Counted from the first letter of the stretch, positions 11,930-24,825 are shown. The stretch: 64,000 nt of DNA from Pictodentalium vernedei (GCA_031216915.1 CM062297.1:830629337-830693336), one strand, 5' to 3'. Notes: generated by a model not told the origin, from the letters alone. Made by a program: numbers and translations.

Positions 11930-13290
11930 CTCCGTGGGGTGTTTTGAAAGTGGGTCACGCCCATATCTCAGGCGTGGTATGACGTATGGACCTGGGACCA
12001 ACACCAAATGAGTCGACACTCGGTGGAGATTCAAAATATGGGTCAAGGTCAAGGAGTTCACTTAGGGGTCATTGAGTGCATTTTTTTCATAATTGCTAGA
12101 AATCACATTTTTTGACCCCATAAAGCATTCCTGACATACACACATGCATTTTGACGTAAAAAAGTGGGCGTCGCCAAAATTTTTGAAAGTGGGTCATGCT
12201 CATATCTCAAGCATGGTATGACATATGGACCTGGGACCAACACCAAATGAGTCGACACTCGACGGAGATTCAAAATATGGGTCAAGGTCACGGAGGTCAC
12301 CTAGGGGTCATTAAGTGCATTTTTCATAATTGCTGGAAATCACATTTTCCTGACATACACACATGCATTTTGACGTAAAAAAGTGGGCGTGGCCAAAATT
12401 TTTGAAAGTGGGTCACGCTCATATCTCAAGCATGGTATGACGTATGGACCTGGGACCAACACCAAATGAGTCGACACTCGATGGAGATTCAAAATATGGG
12501 TCAAGGTCACAGAGGTCACCTAGGGGTCATTAAGTGCATTTTTCATAATTGCTGGAAATCACATTTTTTGACCCCCTAAAGCATTCCTGACATACACACA
12601 TGCATTTTGACGTAAAAAAGTGGGCGTGGCCAAAATTTTTGAAAGTGGGTCACGCTCATATTTCAAGCGTGGTATGACGTATGGACCTGGGACCAACACC
12701 AAATGAGTCGACACTCGATGGAGATTCAAAATAGGGTTCAAGGTCACCAAGGTCACCCAGGGGTCAATGAGTGCATTTTTCATAATTGCTGGAAATCACA
12801 TTTTTTGACCCCCTAAAGCATTCCTGACATACACACATGCATTTTGACGTAAAAAAGTGGGCGTGGCCAACATTTTTGAAAGTGGGTCATGCTCATATCT
12901 CAAGCATGGTGTGACGCATGGACCTGGAGCCAACACTAAATGAGTCAACACTCGATGGAGGTTCAAAAATATGGGTCGAGGTCACGGAGGTCACCTGGGG
13001 TCATTGAGTGCATTTTTCAGAATTGCTGGAAATCACATTTTTGATCCCCTGAAGCATTATTGGCATACACACATGCATATTGACGTAAAAAAGTGGGCGT
13101 GGCCAACATTTTTGAAAGTGGGTCACGCTCATATCTCAAGGATGGTATGACACAGAGACATGGGGACCAACACCAAATGAGTCAACACTCGATAGAGGTT
13201 CACAATGTGAACAAGGTCACTGAGGTCGCCCAGGGATAACTGAATGCATTTTTTAGTATTGCTGGGAATCACATTTTTGGACACCTAATG
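11930..13290. repeat. Family A tandem array, six units of about 238 bp
   Basis: The block GGGTCAAGGTCA and variants occur near 12040, 12278, 12498, 12735, 12972 and 13207. The third interval is shorter because one unit lacks about 18 bp around the CCCCCTAAAGCATTC block. Each unit has GAAAGTGGGTCACGCTCATA, ACACCAAATGAGTCGACACT and AAAAAGTGGGCGTGGCCAA. An open frame of about 65 codons recurs on the minus strand but shifts phase between units. Confidence 0.95.
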
Positions 13291-13791
13291 CATTCTCTGG
13301 ACAAACCTTTTGAATGCTGAACACATATATGCCTTTTCTGGTTTCTTAGAAGAATTGTTCTGATTCCATTATGAATATCTGTAAATACTGTTTACGAAAA
13401 TCCATTCCAGATTTGTTTAAAAATATGTTACTCCCGAAAATAACCCTCCATAAATTATCTTTCTATATAGTTTTTTCCCAATAGGTATTTTAACTCTTTT
13501 CTTACAAGCTTAAATTTACTGGATGCAGTAAATTCTATTTCTCTAGTATTAACATTATTTTCTATTTCAATGATTTTTGTCTGATGGATTCTTTACTATT
13601 CTACTGAAATTTGGCACATATGTAGAGTTTCATTAGAAGTTTCTCACCTGGATCATGGCATTTCTGAAGTTTTTCTTTTTCTGCCCAAACCGTGCAAAAT
13701 GTTGTCACAATGTTACGTTTTGCCACTATTCTCAAACAAGACCCAGGACGATTAGGCTGGAGCTTTCATTATATTTGTTGCATGACTTACT

Positions 13792-14159
13792 CTGGGAGCG
13801 CGGTGGCTCAGTAGGTAGAGGTGCAGGCTGCAAGCCGAGAGGTCCTCGGTTCGAATCCCACCTGCGGCAACCGCGTTGTGTCCTTGGGCAAGACACTTCA
13901 TCTCCATTGCCTGCGTGGGGGCACGATGACGCCGTGTGCTAAGGCGTACTGCACGTCGATGGTACGCATGTCTTCAACCAATCTAACCCTGCCTGTGCTG
14001 CAGTGCGGAGTTACGATGTTGGGGAGCTGGCAGCTGCTCGTCGTTGCTCGGTGGTTCTCTCCGGGTACTCCGGCTTCCTCCACCCGTAAAACTGTCACGG
14101 TCATGATTAGCCATTGTGCATAAATATGTGACCTTAAACATCAATAAATAAATAAATAA
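13792..14159 (+). mobile_element. tRNA-derived SINE with intact target-site duplication
   Basis: It is flanked by the 11-bp duplication CATGACTTACT at 13781-13791 and 14160-14170. The head has GCGCGGTGGCTCAGTAGG (A box region) and a perfect B box GGTTCGAATCC. The body has CTTGGGCAAGACACTTCA and the CTCCGGCTTCCTCCACCC core. The tail is AATAAATAAATAAATAA. This is the best-preserved SINE of the window and a good reference for the others. Confidence 0.95.
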
Positions 14160-14539
14160 CATGACTTACTACCCCTGACTACATAAGCTGTATTACCCAC
14201 GTTGCTCCCTTTTGACCTCAACATTCCGAGCATAGTGCAATTTTGGAAAAAACTATTCAATTTTCACATGCAATTTCTCAGCTCTGCGCCCACATTTTCT
14301 CAAAGCGTTTCCTGTGAGAAGTTTGAGCATTCATCCAAGAATAATTTGGCTGTTATATATTCTATTCAAAGTTTTAACCTTAAACTCGTTTTCGAGCCTT
14401 GAATTCGAGTACCCTTAACTCGTTCATAAAAATGGCTCATTTTTAGTTTATTTTTCTTCCATTTACGAATGGTATATCAAAAAGTGATGCACATGTTCGT
14501 ATTCACAATTACCTATCGAGCATATTTTCTGTTGTACGT

Positions 14540-15165
14540 TTGGTTGTAAAGTTTAACCATATGCCCATTTTGTTTGCAAAAAGATAGATGCTGTCCAAAA
14601 AACTCACGCTTTTTCAGAATTTGGTACGATTAAGTGACAATTTACTCCATTCCTAATTGAATGAGTGCTGAATGTTTTCAATAGCTAGCTGCATGCAGCA
14701 GTCATAGTATGAAAACTTTTGTTTTATATGTGAGTATTAAAAGTTTAACCCTTAGCTGATTTGAGACTCCCATATGGGTACTGTCTGAATAATTGTGATT
14801 TTCGTATCGTAATATCTGAAAATTCTGTTGACATTCAGATTTACAATTCAAGTCCAAGAAGATTTTCCTCGATAAGGTAGCTGTAAAATTTAACCCAATC
14901 CCTGTTTCGGATGCATAAAGATATGTGCCGTCGAAAATAACTCCATTTTCAGAATTTGGTAAGTTTAAGTCGCAAGTTACTCCATCCCTAATTGATTGAG
15001 TGCTGAATGTTGTCTATGGGTGCATGCGGCTAGCAAAGTAATATAACTTTTGTTTTACATGTTATTATTAAAAGTTTAACACTTGGCAGATTTGAGAGTT
15101 CCCAAGTGGATACTGTTGAAATAATTGTTATTTTCGTAAAATCAGTACCTGAATATTGGTAAGCA
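14540..15165. repeat. Diverged tandem repeat, about 335 bp, two units
   Basis: TTTTCAGAATTTGGTA recurs at 14612 and 14949. GAGTGCTGAATGTT recurs near 14664 and 14999. AAAAGTTTAACCCTTAGCTGATTTGAG has counterparts near 15070 and 16135. The region before it (14171-14540) shows no gene. Confidence 0.75.
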
Positions 15166-15296
15166 TGCAGTGATCTTTCGGTCCTATATAAATGTGCAAA
15201 TAGTTAAAGTTGAACAGTTCATCAGACAGAAATAATGCCAAACTCTGCCGTTGACAGATAAATAATGAATGGAAATTTCATTGCATTGAAAATAAA

Positions 15297-16290
15297 GTGG
15301 CAACGAACCGTCCCCACGGTTTCCACACGAGGCGTGGTGTTTTCCACGCGGTCAGAACACTCGATTTTATGCCCAAATATCGGCCAGGCTACGTAGAACA
15401 AGTTCTGAAAATTGCAAGTCGCTGCCTTCAGCGGTCTGGACACAGTGAGCGTATGTCTGAAGTGCTATTTTAATGTCTTTTGTGCAAATTCTCATTAATC
15501 TTTTCCCGCCAATAACCAACTCACCGCCGTTTTCTTTTCACTTTTAACTTCCAACGATTCTCAAAGGTTCCAATGTTGCGATGGGATCCCTGGGTGCTGT
15601 TCTTAAAGAAACTACTTTGATTTGCAGCCATTCCTCCGTCAGCCACGCTCTATTGTAACTTTTAAGTGGACCTACCCCAGAGAGGGGGCACCACGAGAGA
15701 CTGTGCCCATTCCCGCCCTCTTCTTTCGCTCCGACTTGAAAAAGACCAAATTCAGAAAATTACCTCCTCTCTTCAAAAACGCTATATGTCAGCGAATTCT
15801 CCGCGGATTTCCACCAAATTTTCACTCAGCATTCACGAATAGATGCTCCATCGGATGCCTGGAAAGGCGACACGAATTGCGCATTTCCTCAAGTCCAATT
15901 CGAAAAGAACGTATGCGCGTGAGGCTCCCACGGGCTATGTGCTCGGTTGTTGGATTTTTCAGGCACAGGTCGAGTTGGGCAGACCTTCTAGAACGAACGT
16001 TGAAAATTCCGAGTCGCTACTCCAAAAACTCTCTCCACAATCTACTGTACATGTTATGGAGTGTATACTTTTTATGACCCGCCGGCAGTACTAACCACCC
16101 TTCTAATTTTATATCTTGTTATTATTAATAAACGTTTAACCCTTGGCAGATTTGTGACTTCCCTTATGGGTACATCCACGGTGTTTTCACCCGGTCACAG
16201 AACTCAAGAAAGATACTAAACTGTCGAGCGGGGATAGAACACATTCTCAGAATTTCAAGTGGCTGCCTTGGACAGTCTGGTTACAATTGA
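15297..16290. repeat. Three diverged copies of a dispersed motif, no gene
   Basis: The series GTTCTGAAAATTGCAAGTCGCTGCC, followed by a CAGTCTGG-type motif and GCGTATGTC, is seen near 15395-15460. Diverged copies are near 15985-16040 and 16232-16300. Each is preceded by a CCACGGTGTTTTC-like box. The 151-codon open frame at 15622-16077 overlaps a second frame of similar length and has no family motif, so I do not call it a gene. Confidence 0.5.
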
Positions 16291-16401
16291 CGTATGTCCT
16301 TGTTATGCCCACAACGAATAGTCAGGGGCCATATTGTTTTACCTCTGTCTTTCCCTCTTTCTTTCTGCATATAGGGTATATTGTTTGTTCGTCTAACCTC
16401 T

Positions 16402-18395
16402 CTTATTAGCTCATCTTGACAAAGTCAAGCTGAGCTAATTTCATCCCTCTCTGTCTGTCGTCCGCCGTGCGTCAACACCATTTTTTGGTCTTCTCCTCCA
16501 AAGCCACTGGGCCAATTCAAGGGAAAGTTTGTGTGAGTGATGATTCCAAAGGGGCATGGCATTTTTGTTCAACTCAACATGCCCAGACCCATAGGAAGGG
16601 AGAGGGAAAAATGCTCCAAAAATTTTTTAAAATCTTTTTCTCAAGATCCAGTGTGTACAATGACTTGACATTTGCTATGGAACTTCCTTTTGGGGATTTG
16701 AATCAACTTTTTTCAAACGAAGCTCGTGAAGCAATATTTGGCTTTGTAATGGGAGGGATAAGATTTTTGACCCCGCCCAACATTTCTGTTTTCTTAACCG
16801 ATGGTCCGGTATGAACCAAATATGGTATATGGTATTATTGGGTCATAAGTACTTGACCCATGCAGAAAAAAAATTCCCGCATCCCCATGGGAACCCTGGG
16901 AGCTAAAACTAGAAATATTTTCAAACGTCCATATTTCCCAAACCACACGGAACAGAGAGCTGTTATTTGGTATGAAGTATCCTTAGGACCAGTAGAATTA
17001 AATGGTTAAAAAAATGCCATAGGTTATGTTAGGGTGTTCTGTACTGGGCATCGAAAACGTGCTGAGTCAGCATATTTGCAAAAATTAAAAAAAATCTTTT
17101 TTTCCAGAACCAATCGCCAGAATCTTTTGATATTTGGTATACAGCATTCATAGGGGGGTCAGATGCAAGTTTGTTGAAATAAAAAAATCTCATTGGTTCA
17201 TATTTGGGCTCACTATAGGAGCCCGAATTTTTAACATAGGGTTATATGGGGATTATTCTTTAAAAATCTTCTTCTTCAGAACCACCAGTCAGAATCTCTT
17301 TCTCTTAATGTTTGGTATGCATCATGCATCATTGTTACGAGGGTCAGATTCAAGATTGTTCAAACCAAGTCCCTAGGTTGATATTGAAGCCCAAATTTTA
17401 ACTTTGTTCAATATGGGGGGGGGGGGGGTGCGGTAATTTAAAACAAATCTTCTTCTTCAGAGCCACCAGTCAGAATGCTTTCATATTTGGTATACAACAT
17501 AGGGGTCAGATTCAAGTTTGTTCAAATCAGATCCGTAGGTATATATTTGGGCTCGCTATGGTAGCCCAATTTTTTTACTTACTGCAATATGAGAAAATTT
17601 CTTTAAAAATCTTCTTCTTCAGATCCACCAGTCGGAATGCTTTCATATTTAGTATACAACATCTCTGGGGGTGGGGGGGGGGGGGGGTGGGCAGATTCCA
17701 GTTTGTTCAATTCGAGTGCCTGGTTTAATATTTGGGCTCCATATGGGAACCTGAAATTTAAGTTAGTACAATATAAGGGGATTTCTTCAAAAATCTTCTT
17801 CTTCAGATCCACTAGTCAGAATGCTTTCATATTTGGTATACAGCATCTCTAGGGGAAGGGGGGTGGGGGTCCAATTCAAGTTTGTTCAAATCGGATCCAT
17901 AGGTTAATATTAGGCTCGCTATGGTAGTCCAAATTTTAACTTGATGCAATATGAAGAAATTTCTTTAAAATTTCTCTGCTTCAGATCCAACAGTAACAAT
18001 GCTTTCTTATTTGGTACACAACATCTCTAGGGATGTCAGATTCAACTGTGTTCAAATCGAGAGCTTGGGTTAATATTTGGGCTCCCTATGGAGCCGGAAT
18101 TGGCCATTTTGCCGAAGAATTAAAAATTTTGTATTCAGTACCCTCCAGAGGTGTGTAACTAAGATTAATCCACAAAGGTTGTATCAAGGGGCTTCATTGG
18201 GGAGCTCAACATTTTACTTTATGATCAACTGAAGAAAAGGCATGATGCCCGTATTATTTTTGTCACTCCTGAGGGACTCAAGAATTGAGACTGTAGCCTA
18301 TGGAGATGGCTTGTTTAATGTGCTCATTCTTGGACTATGTTTAAACTGTGTTCTGTTCAAGATGAGCGCTTCAGGCCCCGTGAGGCCTCTTGCAA
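16402..18395 (+). mobile_element. Hairpin-ended array element, family B
   Basis: It starts with TTATT followed by a hairpin AGCTCATCTTGAC-AAA-GTCAAGCTGAGCT (16408-16436; 12 of 13 pairs), then a CTGTCTGTCGTCCGCCG tract and a unique block. A tandem array with a unit of about 175 bp follows (about 17090-18110). A GCTTCAGGCC/GGCCTCTTG inverted motif near 18368-18392 may mark the 3' end. The arrangement matches family A, although the array sequence is unrelated. Confidence 0.6.
17090..18110. repeat. Family B tandem array, about six units of about 175 bp
   Basis: Each unit has TTCTTCTTCAGA, CCACCAGTCAGAATGCTTTC, ATATTTGGTATACA, a G-rich run, CAAGTTTGTTCAAAT and TATTTGGGCTC. The G-rich run varies from about 4 to 15 G between units. 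Confidence 0.9.
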
Positions 18396-18523
18396 TTTTC
18401 AATGTATTACTTTTTTATTTCACAGAATGTTTCTACATTTTCCAGATGTGTGCGTATTGTAAGAATTTTGACTTGCTTCAATATTTTACAAAACTACTGG
18501 TTGTTAAACTTAGTCCATTTTAA

Positions 18524-20276
18524 CTCAAGTTTGGCGAAGCCAAATTCGAGGTATTGTCATGGCCCGTCGTCTGTCTGTCCGTCTGTCGTGTTGTACACAT
18601 GGCTCGGGCTAGAGGCCGTATTTATGAAACTAAACTTATTGGGTACCTTTGTTGTCACTGTGAAACGAGAACAAATGTTTTGGGTCCCGGTCCGAAATTC
18701 TGTACAAAATTAAGTGCAATCAGATTTTTTTTTGGTGCAGAACTTCCATATCAAAGCTCTGATTTGAATAATTTTTTGTATGAATGTTTATTACCATGGA
18801 ATACATCACATATAACACGTTTGTTTTCTCGTGCGTAAATTATGCAAATTAGACTAACTTTTGATTTAATTAGTGTTATTTTCAGCACTGTAGGTACAAA
18901 TACCAATACGGCTCGGGCAAGAGGCCGTATTTATGAACCGATCGTTACGAAACTTCTTGGGTACCTTTGTTATCACCGTGGGACGAGAACGAGTGTTTTG
19001 GGGTCCGTTCTGAATTCAAGATGGCCGCTGGCAGCCATTTTGTACAAAATTAGGTGCAATCAGATTTTTGCGCCGAACTTCCGTATGAAAGCGCTGATTT
19101 GAATAATTTTTTTTGTGTGAATGTTTAGTACCGTGGGATACATCACCTATAATACGGTTCTTTTTCCTTGTACATAAATTATACCAATTAGACTAACTTT
19201 GATCTATTTAATGCTACTTTCAGCACTGTAACTGCAAATGCCAATACGGCTCGGGCTAGAGGCTATATTTATGAACTGATCTTTACGAAACTTCTTGGGT
19301 ACCTTTGTTATCACAGTGGGACGAGAACGAGTGGTTTTGGGTGCAGTCCGAAATTCAAGATGGCCACCAGCAGCCATTTTGTACTTTAGTTAGTGCATCA
19401 GTTTTGTGTACAGAACTTATGTATGAAAGTTCCGATATGACTAAATTTTTGTATGAATTTTTAGTACCATGGGATATATCACAAAAAGTACGGGTTTGTT
19501 TTTCTCGAGCAGAAATTATGCAAATTAGATGAACTTTTGATTTATTCAGTGCTACTAGTACACAGTGAGTGCACGTGTCAATACGACTCGGACTGGTGGC
19601 TGAATTTATGAACCGATCTTCACAAAACTTCTTGGGTACCTTTGTTATCACCTTGGAACGATAACAAGTGTTTCTGGGTGCGGTCCAAAATTCAAGATGG
19701 CTGCCAGTGGCCATTTTGTACCGAAATTAGGTCCATTCAGTTCTTTTTTGTACACAACTTCTATGCGGCACAGGCTGGAGGCTGTATTTATGAACCGATC
19801 TTTACGAAACTTCTTGGGTACCTTTTGTTATCACCGTGGTATGAGAACGAGTGTTTTTGGGTGCGGTCCAAAATTCAATATAGCCACCAGCAGACATTTT
19901 GTAGCAAAGTTAATGCAATCAGTTTTTTTGTACAGAACTTCTGTATGAAAGTTCTGATTTGAATAAATTTTTGTAGGAATGCTTAGCAACATGGAATACA
20001 TCACATATAATACGTTTTTTTTCTCGTGCAGAAATTATGGAAATTATATGAACTTTGATTTGTTCAGTGTTACTTATACACAGTAAGCGCATATGTTAAT
20101 ACGGCTCGGGCTAGAGTCTGTATTTATGAACCGATCTTCACAAAACTTCTTGGGGTACCTTTGTTATCACCTTGTGACTGGAATTAGTGTATTTGTGTGC
20201 CTTTGTTATCACTGTGCTATGAGAACAAATATTTTTGGGTTCAGTCAGACCCACTCTGGGACTCAAAGATTTCTTT
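18524..20276 (+). mobile_element. Hairpin-ended array element, family C
   Basis: A hairpin CTCAAGTTTGGC-GAA-GCCAAATTCGAG (18524-18550) is followed by CTGTCTGTCCGTCTGTCG. Then comes an array with a unit of about 335 bp, marked by ACGGCTCGGGCTAGAGGC near 18600, 18908, 19246, 19585, 19767 (partial unit) and 20101. Units contain CTTCTTGGGTACCTTTGTTA and AATTCAAGATGGC. Open frames across it are repeat by-products. Confidence 0.65.
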
Positions 20277-20277
20277 T

Positions 20278-20890
20278 TATGCCCCCCCCCCCCCCGACTA
20301 AAGTCAGGTGGCATATAGTGATTGAAGTGTGCTTGTGACCGTCCGTGTGTGTGTCCATGTGTGTGTGTGTGCCCGAGCCAATAACTCGAAGACTGTTTGG
20401 GCCACAGCCATCAAACTTCACACAATTATAAAGGACCATGGGAGGATGTGCCACACACCATGGCCGGGGTTTCTTTAGTTATAAAGTAGTTTTTGCTCAT
20501 ACTTCAGGCTTGGTGTGACTACAGAAATACTACCTACACCAAATGAGTTGAAACTTGCTGGAGGTTCAAAATGCGGTCCACCTCTATGCGGTCAAGAGAG
20601 GTCATTAAATGCATATTTTTTGCGACCTATTACGAAAGTCACTTTATACCAATTAATACAATTCTGAAGATTATACGTGTATCTCATCATTCAAATGGCA
20701 GTGGCAGTAATGTCAATTTCTGGTTCCTTGATCGAACCCTATAAATGGTGTGCACATATATGCTTTTTCGGGTTTCTCAGAAAAATTGTTCTGATTCCTG
20801 TATGAATATTTTCTCCATGAAAGAATTTCACAAAAAGCAGTTAGGGAGTAAGCTGTGACTGTCACATACAATAACATGATCTGTTTATTT
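20278..20890 (+). mobile_element. Hairpin-ended element, family D, no array
   Basis: A TATGCC-polyC-GACT / AGTCAGGTGGCATA hairpin (20278-20316) is followed by GTCCGTGTGTGTGTCCATG and a conserved block AATAACTCGAAGACTG. A single core and a 3' segment related to family A follow (ATCGAACCC, CACATATATGC, TTGTTCTGATTCCTG). The expected terminal stem-loop is missing, so the copy is truncated near 20820. Confidence 0.6.
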
Positions 20891-21189
20891 AATCTCATTG
20901 TACAGAATTAATTCCCAAACCAAGTTAATATAAAAACAAACAACTTGATCATGAAGAATTCCAGTGTACATGTAATTGTAAAACTACACTGAAGATTTGT
21001 TATTGAAACCTATCACAATACTGTCAGGATGCCGGTAAAAGATGCAATACTGACATAGTTGACTGTACTGTTAACTGTATTAGTGCTATGACTGTTTAAA
21101 ATTAATTTATTAGAGAAGTTCTAGTTTTATGTATGCCTTGTTTAGGTCACTAGATGCCCTTTTAAGAGTAGGCCTTCAAATGAGCTCTT

Positions 21190-21864
21190 GGGTTTTTTTA
21201 AGGTTTTTATGACAATATCTCCAATATAGAGCCTATGCACCCTTTGTCAGTGCGACAACTCAAATACGGATCGTCCTATCTCTATGCATTTTGGCATGCT
21301 GGTTAACAATACCCAGTTTGCACTCATCTATGTGTTTGCACCCGTTCGATCTGAATGACAGATCTGAAGTTGGTGGAGCCATTATTTCAAAGTGGGTTGC
21401 GCTCATTCTTCAGTGTAGATGTAGACATGGAACTACACCGACTGAGTTAAAAATTGCTGGAGATTCAATATATGGTCCACCTGAATGGGGTCATCAAGCG
21501 CATATTATTAAGAATGACTGAGAAATGCATTTACACCTTAATGTATTTCTAAAGTTTATGAATGTATTTCATCACTCAAATTAGTGGGCAGAGCCAAAAA
21601 TTTTCATTTCTGATTCGTGTATCGAACCCTTTGAATGCTGGTCACATATATGCCTTTTCTGGTTTCTTATAAAAATTGTTCGAATTCCTGTATGAATATC
21701 TGTAAATACTGTTAAGGAAAACCCATTTCTGATTTGTTAAAAAATATTTTACTCCAGAAAATAAGCCTCCATAAATTCTCTTTCTGTAGAGTTTATTCCT
21801 GATACTTTAACCCTTTTTCACACAGACTTGAATTTACTGGATGCAGTAAATTCTGTTTCTCTAG
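21190..21864 (+). mobile_element. Family A-type element with one core and an intact 3' end
   Basis: It carries the conserved block CGACAACTCAAATACGGATC and TTTTGGCATGCTGGTTA, one core unit (GTTGGTGGAGCCATTATTTC) and the family A 3' segment. The stem-loop AATTTACTG-GATG-CAGTAAATT is at 21831-21852, followed by 8 nt and CTAG before a T. No 5' hairpin is seen. Confidence 0.7.
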
Positions 21865-22064
21865 TGGTTACTGCTTCAGCTAACTCATTTCCCAGTAAAT
21901 GTTGTAAACATATTTTTAAGGCCCCACATGCCTCCAAATCATAGATGACCGAGCTCCAATGGCAGGCAGTCTATCAGTATACCAAAAACATTGAGATAGG
22001 ATTGATTGTATTTGGGTTATCATGTTGAGAAACAGTGGATAGAAGACATTTTATGAATATTATT

Positions 22065-22412
22065 AATTTATTGAGGGTTAACGACACTTTTCAACAGCCA
22101 GGGCCGCCTCGTGTCGTACAGTTTGTATGGACGGAGGAAGTCTGAGGACCCAGAGAAACACCAAGCAGCAACAAGCAACTGTCTGGTTCCCCAACATGCT
22201 AACTCCACACAAGCTGTGTTAGTTTAGTGCAAGTGTATCATCGACATGCAGTATGCCTTAATACACAACGTCACCATGCCCTTATGTGGGCAATGGGGTG
22301 AAGTGTCTTTGCCCGAAGACACAAGGCAGTTGCCACAGGTAGGATTCAAACTTATAACCTCTCGGCTTGCAGCCTGCACCTCTAACTGCTTAGCCACCGC
22401 GCCCCTCTTTGA
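22065..22412 (-). mobile_element. Diverged tRNA-derived SINE
   Basis: On the minus strand the head reads GGGCGCGGTGGCTAAGCAGT and is followed by GAGGTGCAGGCTGCAAGCCG, GGCAAAGACACTTCACCCC and a decayed GGAGGAAG-type core. The B box is diverged (AGTTTGAATCC). The AATA tail is nearly lost. Confidence 0.8.
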
Positions 22413-22431
22413 ATGTAATGGGAATACTTTC

Positions 22432-23696
22432 AAGGCTTATTTTGCGGATAAAATAGTTTTAAAGAAATAAGAAATAGGTTTTTGATGACAGTATTTATAG
22501 ATATTCATTCAGAAATCAGATAATTTTTCCAAGAAGCCGGATAAGGTATATATCTGTACAAAGGGGCCGATCAAGGAAACGCACGAGGAGGTTAAAAAAT
22601 ATGATTTCCAGCAATTCTGGAAATAGCCCTCAGTGACTCCTGTGCGACCTTGGCCCACATTTTGAACCTCCACCGGGTGTCGACTCGTTTGGTATTGGTC
22701 CCAGGTCCATACATCATACTATACCTGAGATATGAGCATGACACACTTTCACAAATTTTGGCTACACCAACTTTTTACGTGAAAATGGATGTATGGACTT
22801 CGGGAATGCTTTAGAGAGTCAAAAAAGGTGATTTCCAGCAATTCTGAAAAAAATGCACTCAATGACCACAGGTGACCTCCGTGACCTTGACCCATATTTT
22901 TGAACCTCCATCAAGTGTCGGCTTACTTAGTGTTGGCTCCAGGTCCATGCATCACACCATGCTTGAGATATGAGCGTGACCCACTTTCAAAAATTTTGTC
23001 CACGCCCACTTTTTTCATGAAAAAATGCATGTCTGAATTTTAGGGAAGCATTTGGAGGTCAAAAAATGTGATTTCCAGCAATTATGAAAAATGTACTAAT
23101 TGACCACTGGATGACCACGGTGACCTTGACCCATATTGTGAACCTCCATCGCGTGTCGACTCATTTGGTGTTAGTCCCAGATCCATGCATCGTACCGTGC
23201 TTGAGTTATGAGCGTGACCCAATTTCAAAAATTTTGGCCACGCCCACTTTCTTACGTCAAAATGCCTGCATGGACGTCAGGAATGCTTCAGAGGTAAAAA
23301 AATGTGATTTCCAGCAATTATGAAAAAATGTACTTAATGACCCCTAGGTGACCTCCGCGACCTTGACCCATATTTTGAATCTCCAATGAGTGTCGACTCA
23401 TTTGGTGTTGTTGGTCCAAGGTGTATACGTCATACCACGCCTGAGATGTGGGCATGACCCACTTTCAAAACATCCCTACGGACACCACTAATGCCCCAGG
23501 AATCTGCAAAACATAGGTGGCCGAGAACCTTTGACTGTCTATCAGCATGCCAAAAATCAGCGAGATAGGCCGATTCGTTTTCGAGTTATCTTGCGGACAA
23601 AAAAGTGATGAGAAGACAGAAGACAGGAGAAGAAGAAAAAAAGAAAAAGAAACCGCACTAAAACAATAGTCTCTGTGTTTCACACAGACTAATAAG
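22432..23696 (-). mobile_element. Hairpin-ended array element, family A (four units), 3' truncated
   Basis: In inverted orientation: the 3' segment begins within TTATTTTGCGGATAAAATAG, so about 100 bp and the CTAG end are missing. Four array units are centred near 22646, 22882, 23122 and 23359. The conserved block (ATGCCAAAAATCAGCGAGAT), a short GA-rich tract and the hairpin at 23668-23690 with AATAAG follow. A SINE lies directly at the truncated side. Confidence 0.75.
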
Positions 23697-24731
23697 ATAA
23701 TTGCAGACTTTTTATTTTGACTAATGCGAACTGATCAACTTTGTCATCGCCATTAAACTATCATGAAGTGTAAATTAAACTCAATTTACGTTCAACAAAG
23801 TCAAAGTTCAGAATTAGAAATACATTTCATTTTCCACATCCTCACGGTACAACAGAATCAGACCAAGGAACTGTTTTGATGAGTGGGAAAAGGTTATCGG
23901 TGTTGTTTTTGATAATCGAGTTAAGAACTGCTCTTTAAGAATGCAGTTCGCCTTGAAAAAAAATCGGAACGGAGCTACGACAATAAGATAGTATGACCTC
24001 TCGTCTTTCTGTGGAGACTGCGACTTTCAGATTTGTGTACTGCTCTTTATCCTCCTCTGTCGTCTTCACGATAAAGAGTCTTTTATCAAGTTGTATTATT
24101 TCTTATCTCCAAAAAAAAAAAACCCAGAAAAAAACATCGGCTACACATGTTTATCTTCGTGTGTTTATTTCAAGACCTTGGTATATTTCAGATGTGATAA
24201 AGTCATATAGTAATATCGCTAATATCATTTCTTGATTTTTTTTTCTTCATAGTCCTAGAAACAAAACTCCCTTGATGCGTTTGGAACTCTGCGTTTCTGC
24301 TGTGGAACTCTGCGTTTATGCTGGTGGTGGTGGTAATAAATGTGATTTTATAATAAGGCAAAACAAAATGTAGCAGCCCTTTTCGAGTTTTATAATTTTC
24401 GGACAGTCCGGATCGCGAATTTCAAGATAGGATCGATTATTTTGTGGGGTGCTTTAAATAAGAATAATAGGGTAGTGTTCTTATAGATACCGTGATTTGA
24501 GAAAAAGAAACTCATGAATGTGAAGGATGTTGTTGCTTCAATGTGTGTCTCTGAGTGGAGTTTTAATGATTAACACAGGTGTTGGTTTCCCGAGTGAAAT
24601 AGTACAAATAATATGTGGAGTAAATGACAAACTGTTTCGGCCAAAGATTTAAGAAACTCCTTGAACTATAAGTTTGGGTTTGTCATCTTTATGGTGAAAC
24701 CGCATTGCGAACAGTCAAAAGTAACGAAAAA

Positions 24732-24825
24732 ATATAGAATATACCCATAGTAGCTTGGTGTACCAAATGTTCACCACGTGTGGTGAACATTTGGTACACT
24801 AAGCTACTTTGGGTATATTTTATTT
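24732..24825. repeat. Palindrome with 46-bp arms centred on CACGTG
   Basis: The arms 24732-24777 and 24780-24825 pair with about four mismatches. The core GTTCACCACGTGTGGTGAAC is perfect. No flanking target duplication is obvious. Confidence 0.85.

Larger units (their letters stand above)
11618..13546 (+). mobile_element. Hairpin-ended array element, family A (six units)
   Basis: Parts in order: a 5' hairpin (11624-11646), a long TTC/TTTC microsatellite (about 11664-11800), a conserved block (AACTCGAAAACGAATTG, TTTTTGGCATGCTGATAG), six array units (11930-13290) and a 3' unique segment. It ends in a stem-loop AATTTACTG-GATG-CAGTAAATT at 13513-13534, 8 nt, then CTAG followed by T. The 3' end fits rolling-circle (Helitron-like) elements. 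The 5' end lacks the TC start of canonical Helitrons, so a Helentron-like type is the better guess. No transposase gene is present, so it is non-autonomous. Confidence 0.7.

Noticed and set aside
13800..13870. Functional tRNA gene
   Set aside because: A and B boxes are present, but there is no acceptor or anticodon structure, and the unit has a SINE body, tail and target duplication.
15622..16077. 151-codon open frame
   Set aside because: It overlaps another long frame and lies across a diverged repeat copy. No recognisable family.
17090..20270. CRISPR-like direct repeats
   Set aside because: Units are 175-335 bp and contiguous, without short repeats separated by unique spacers, in an animal genome.
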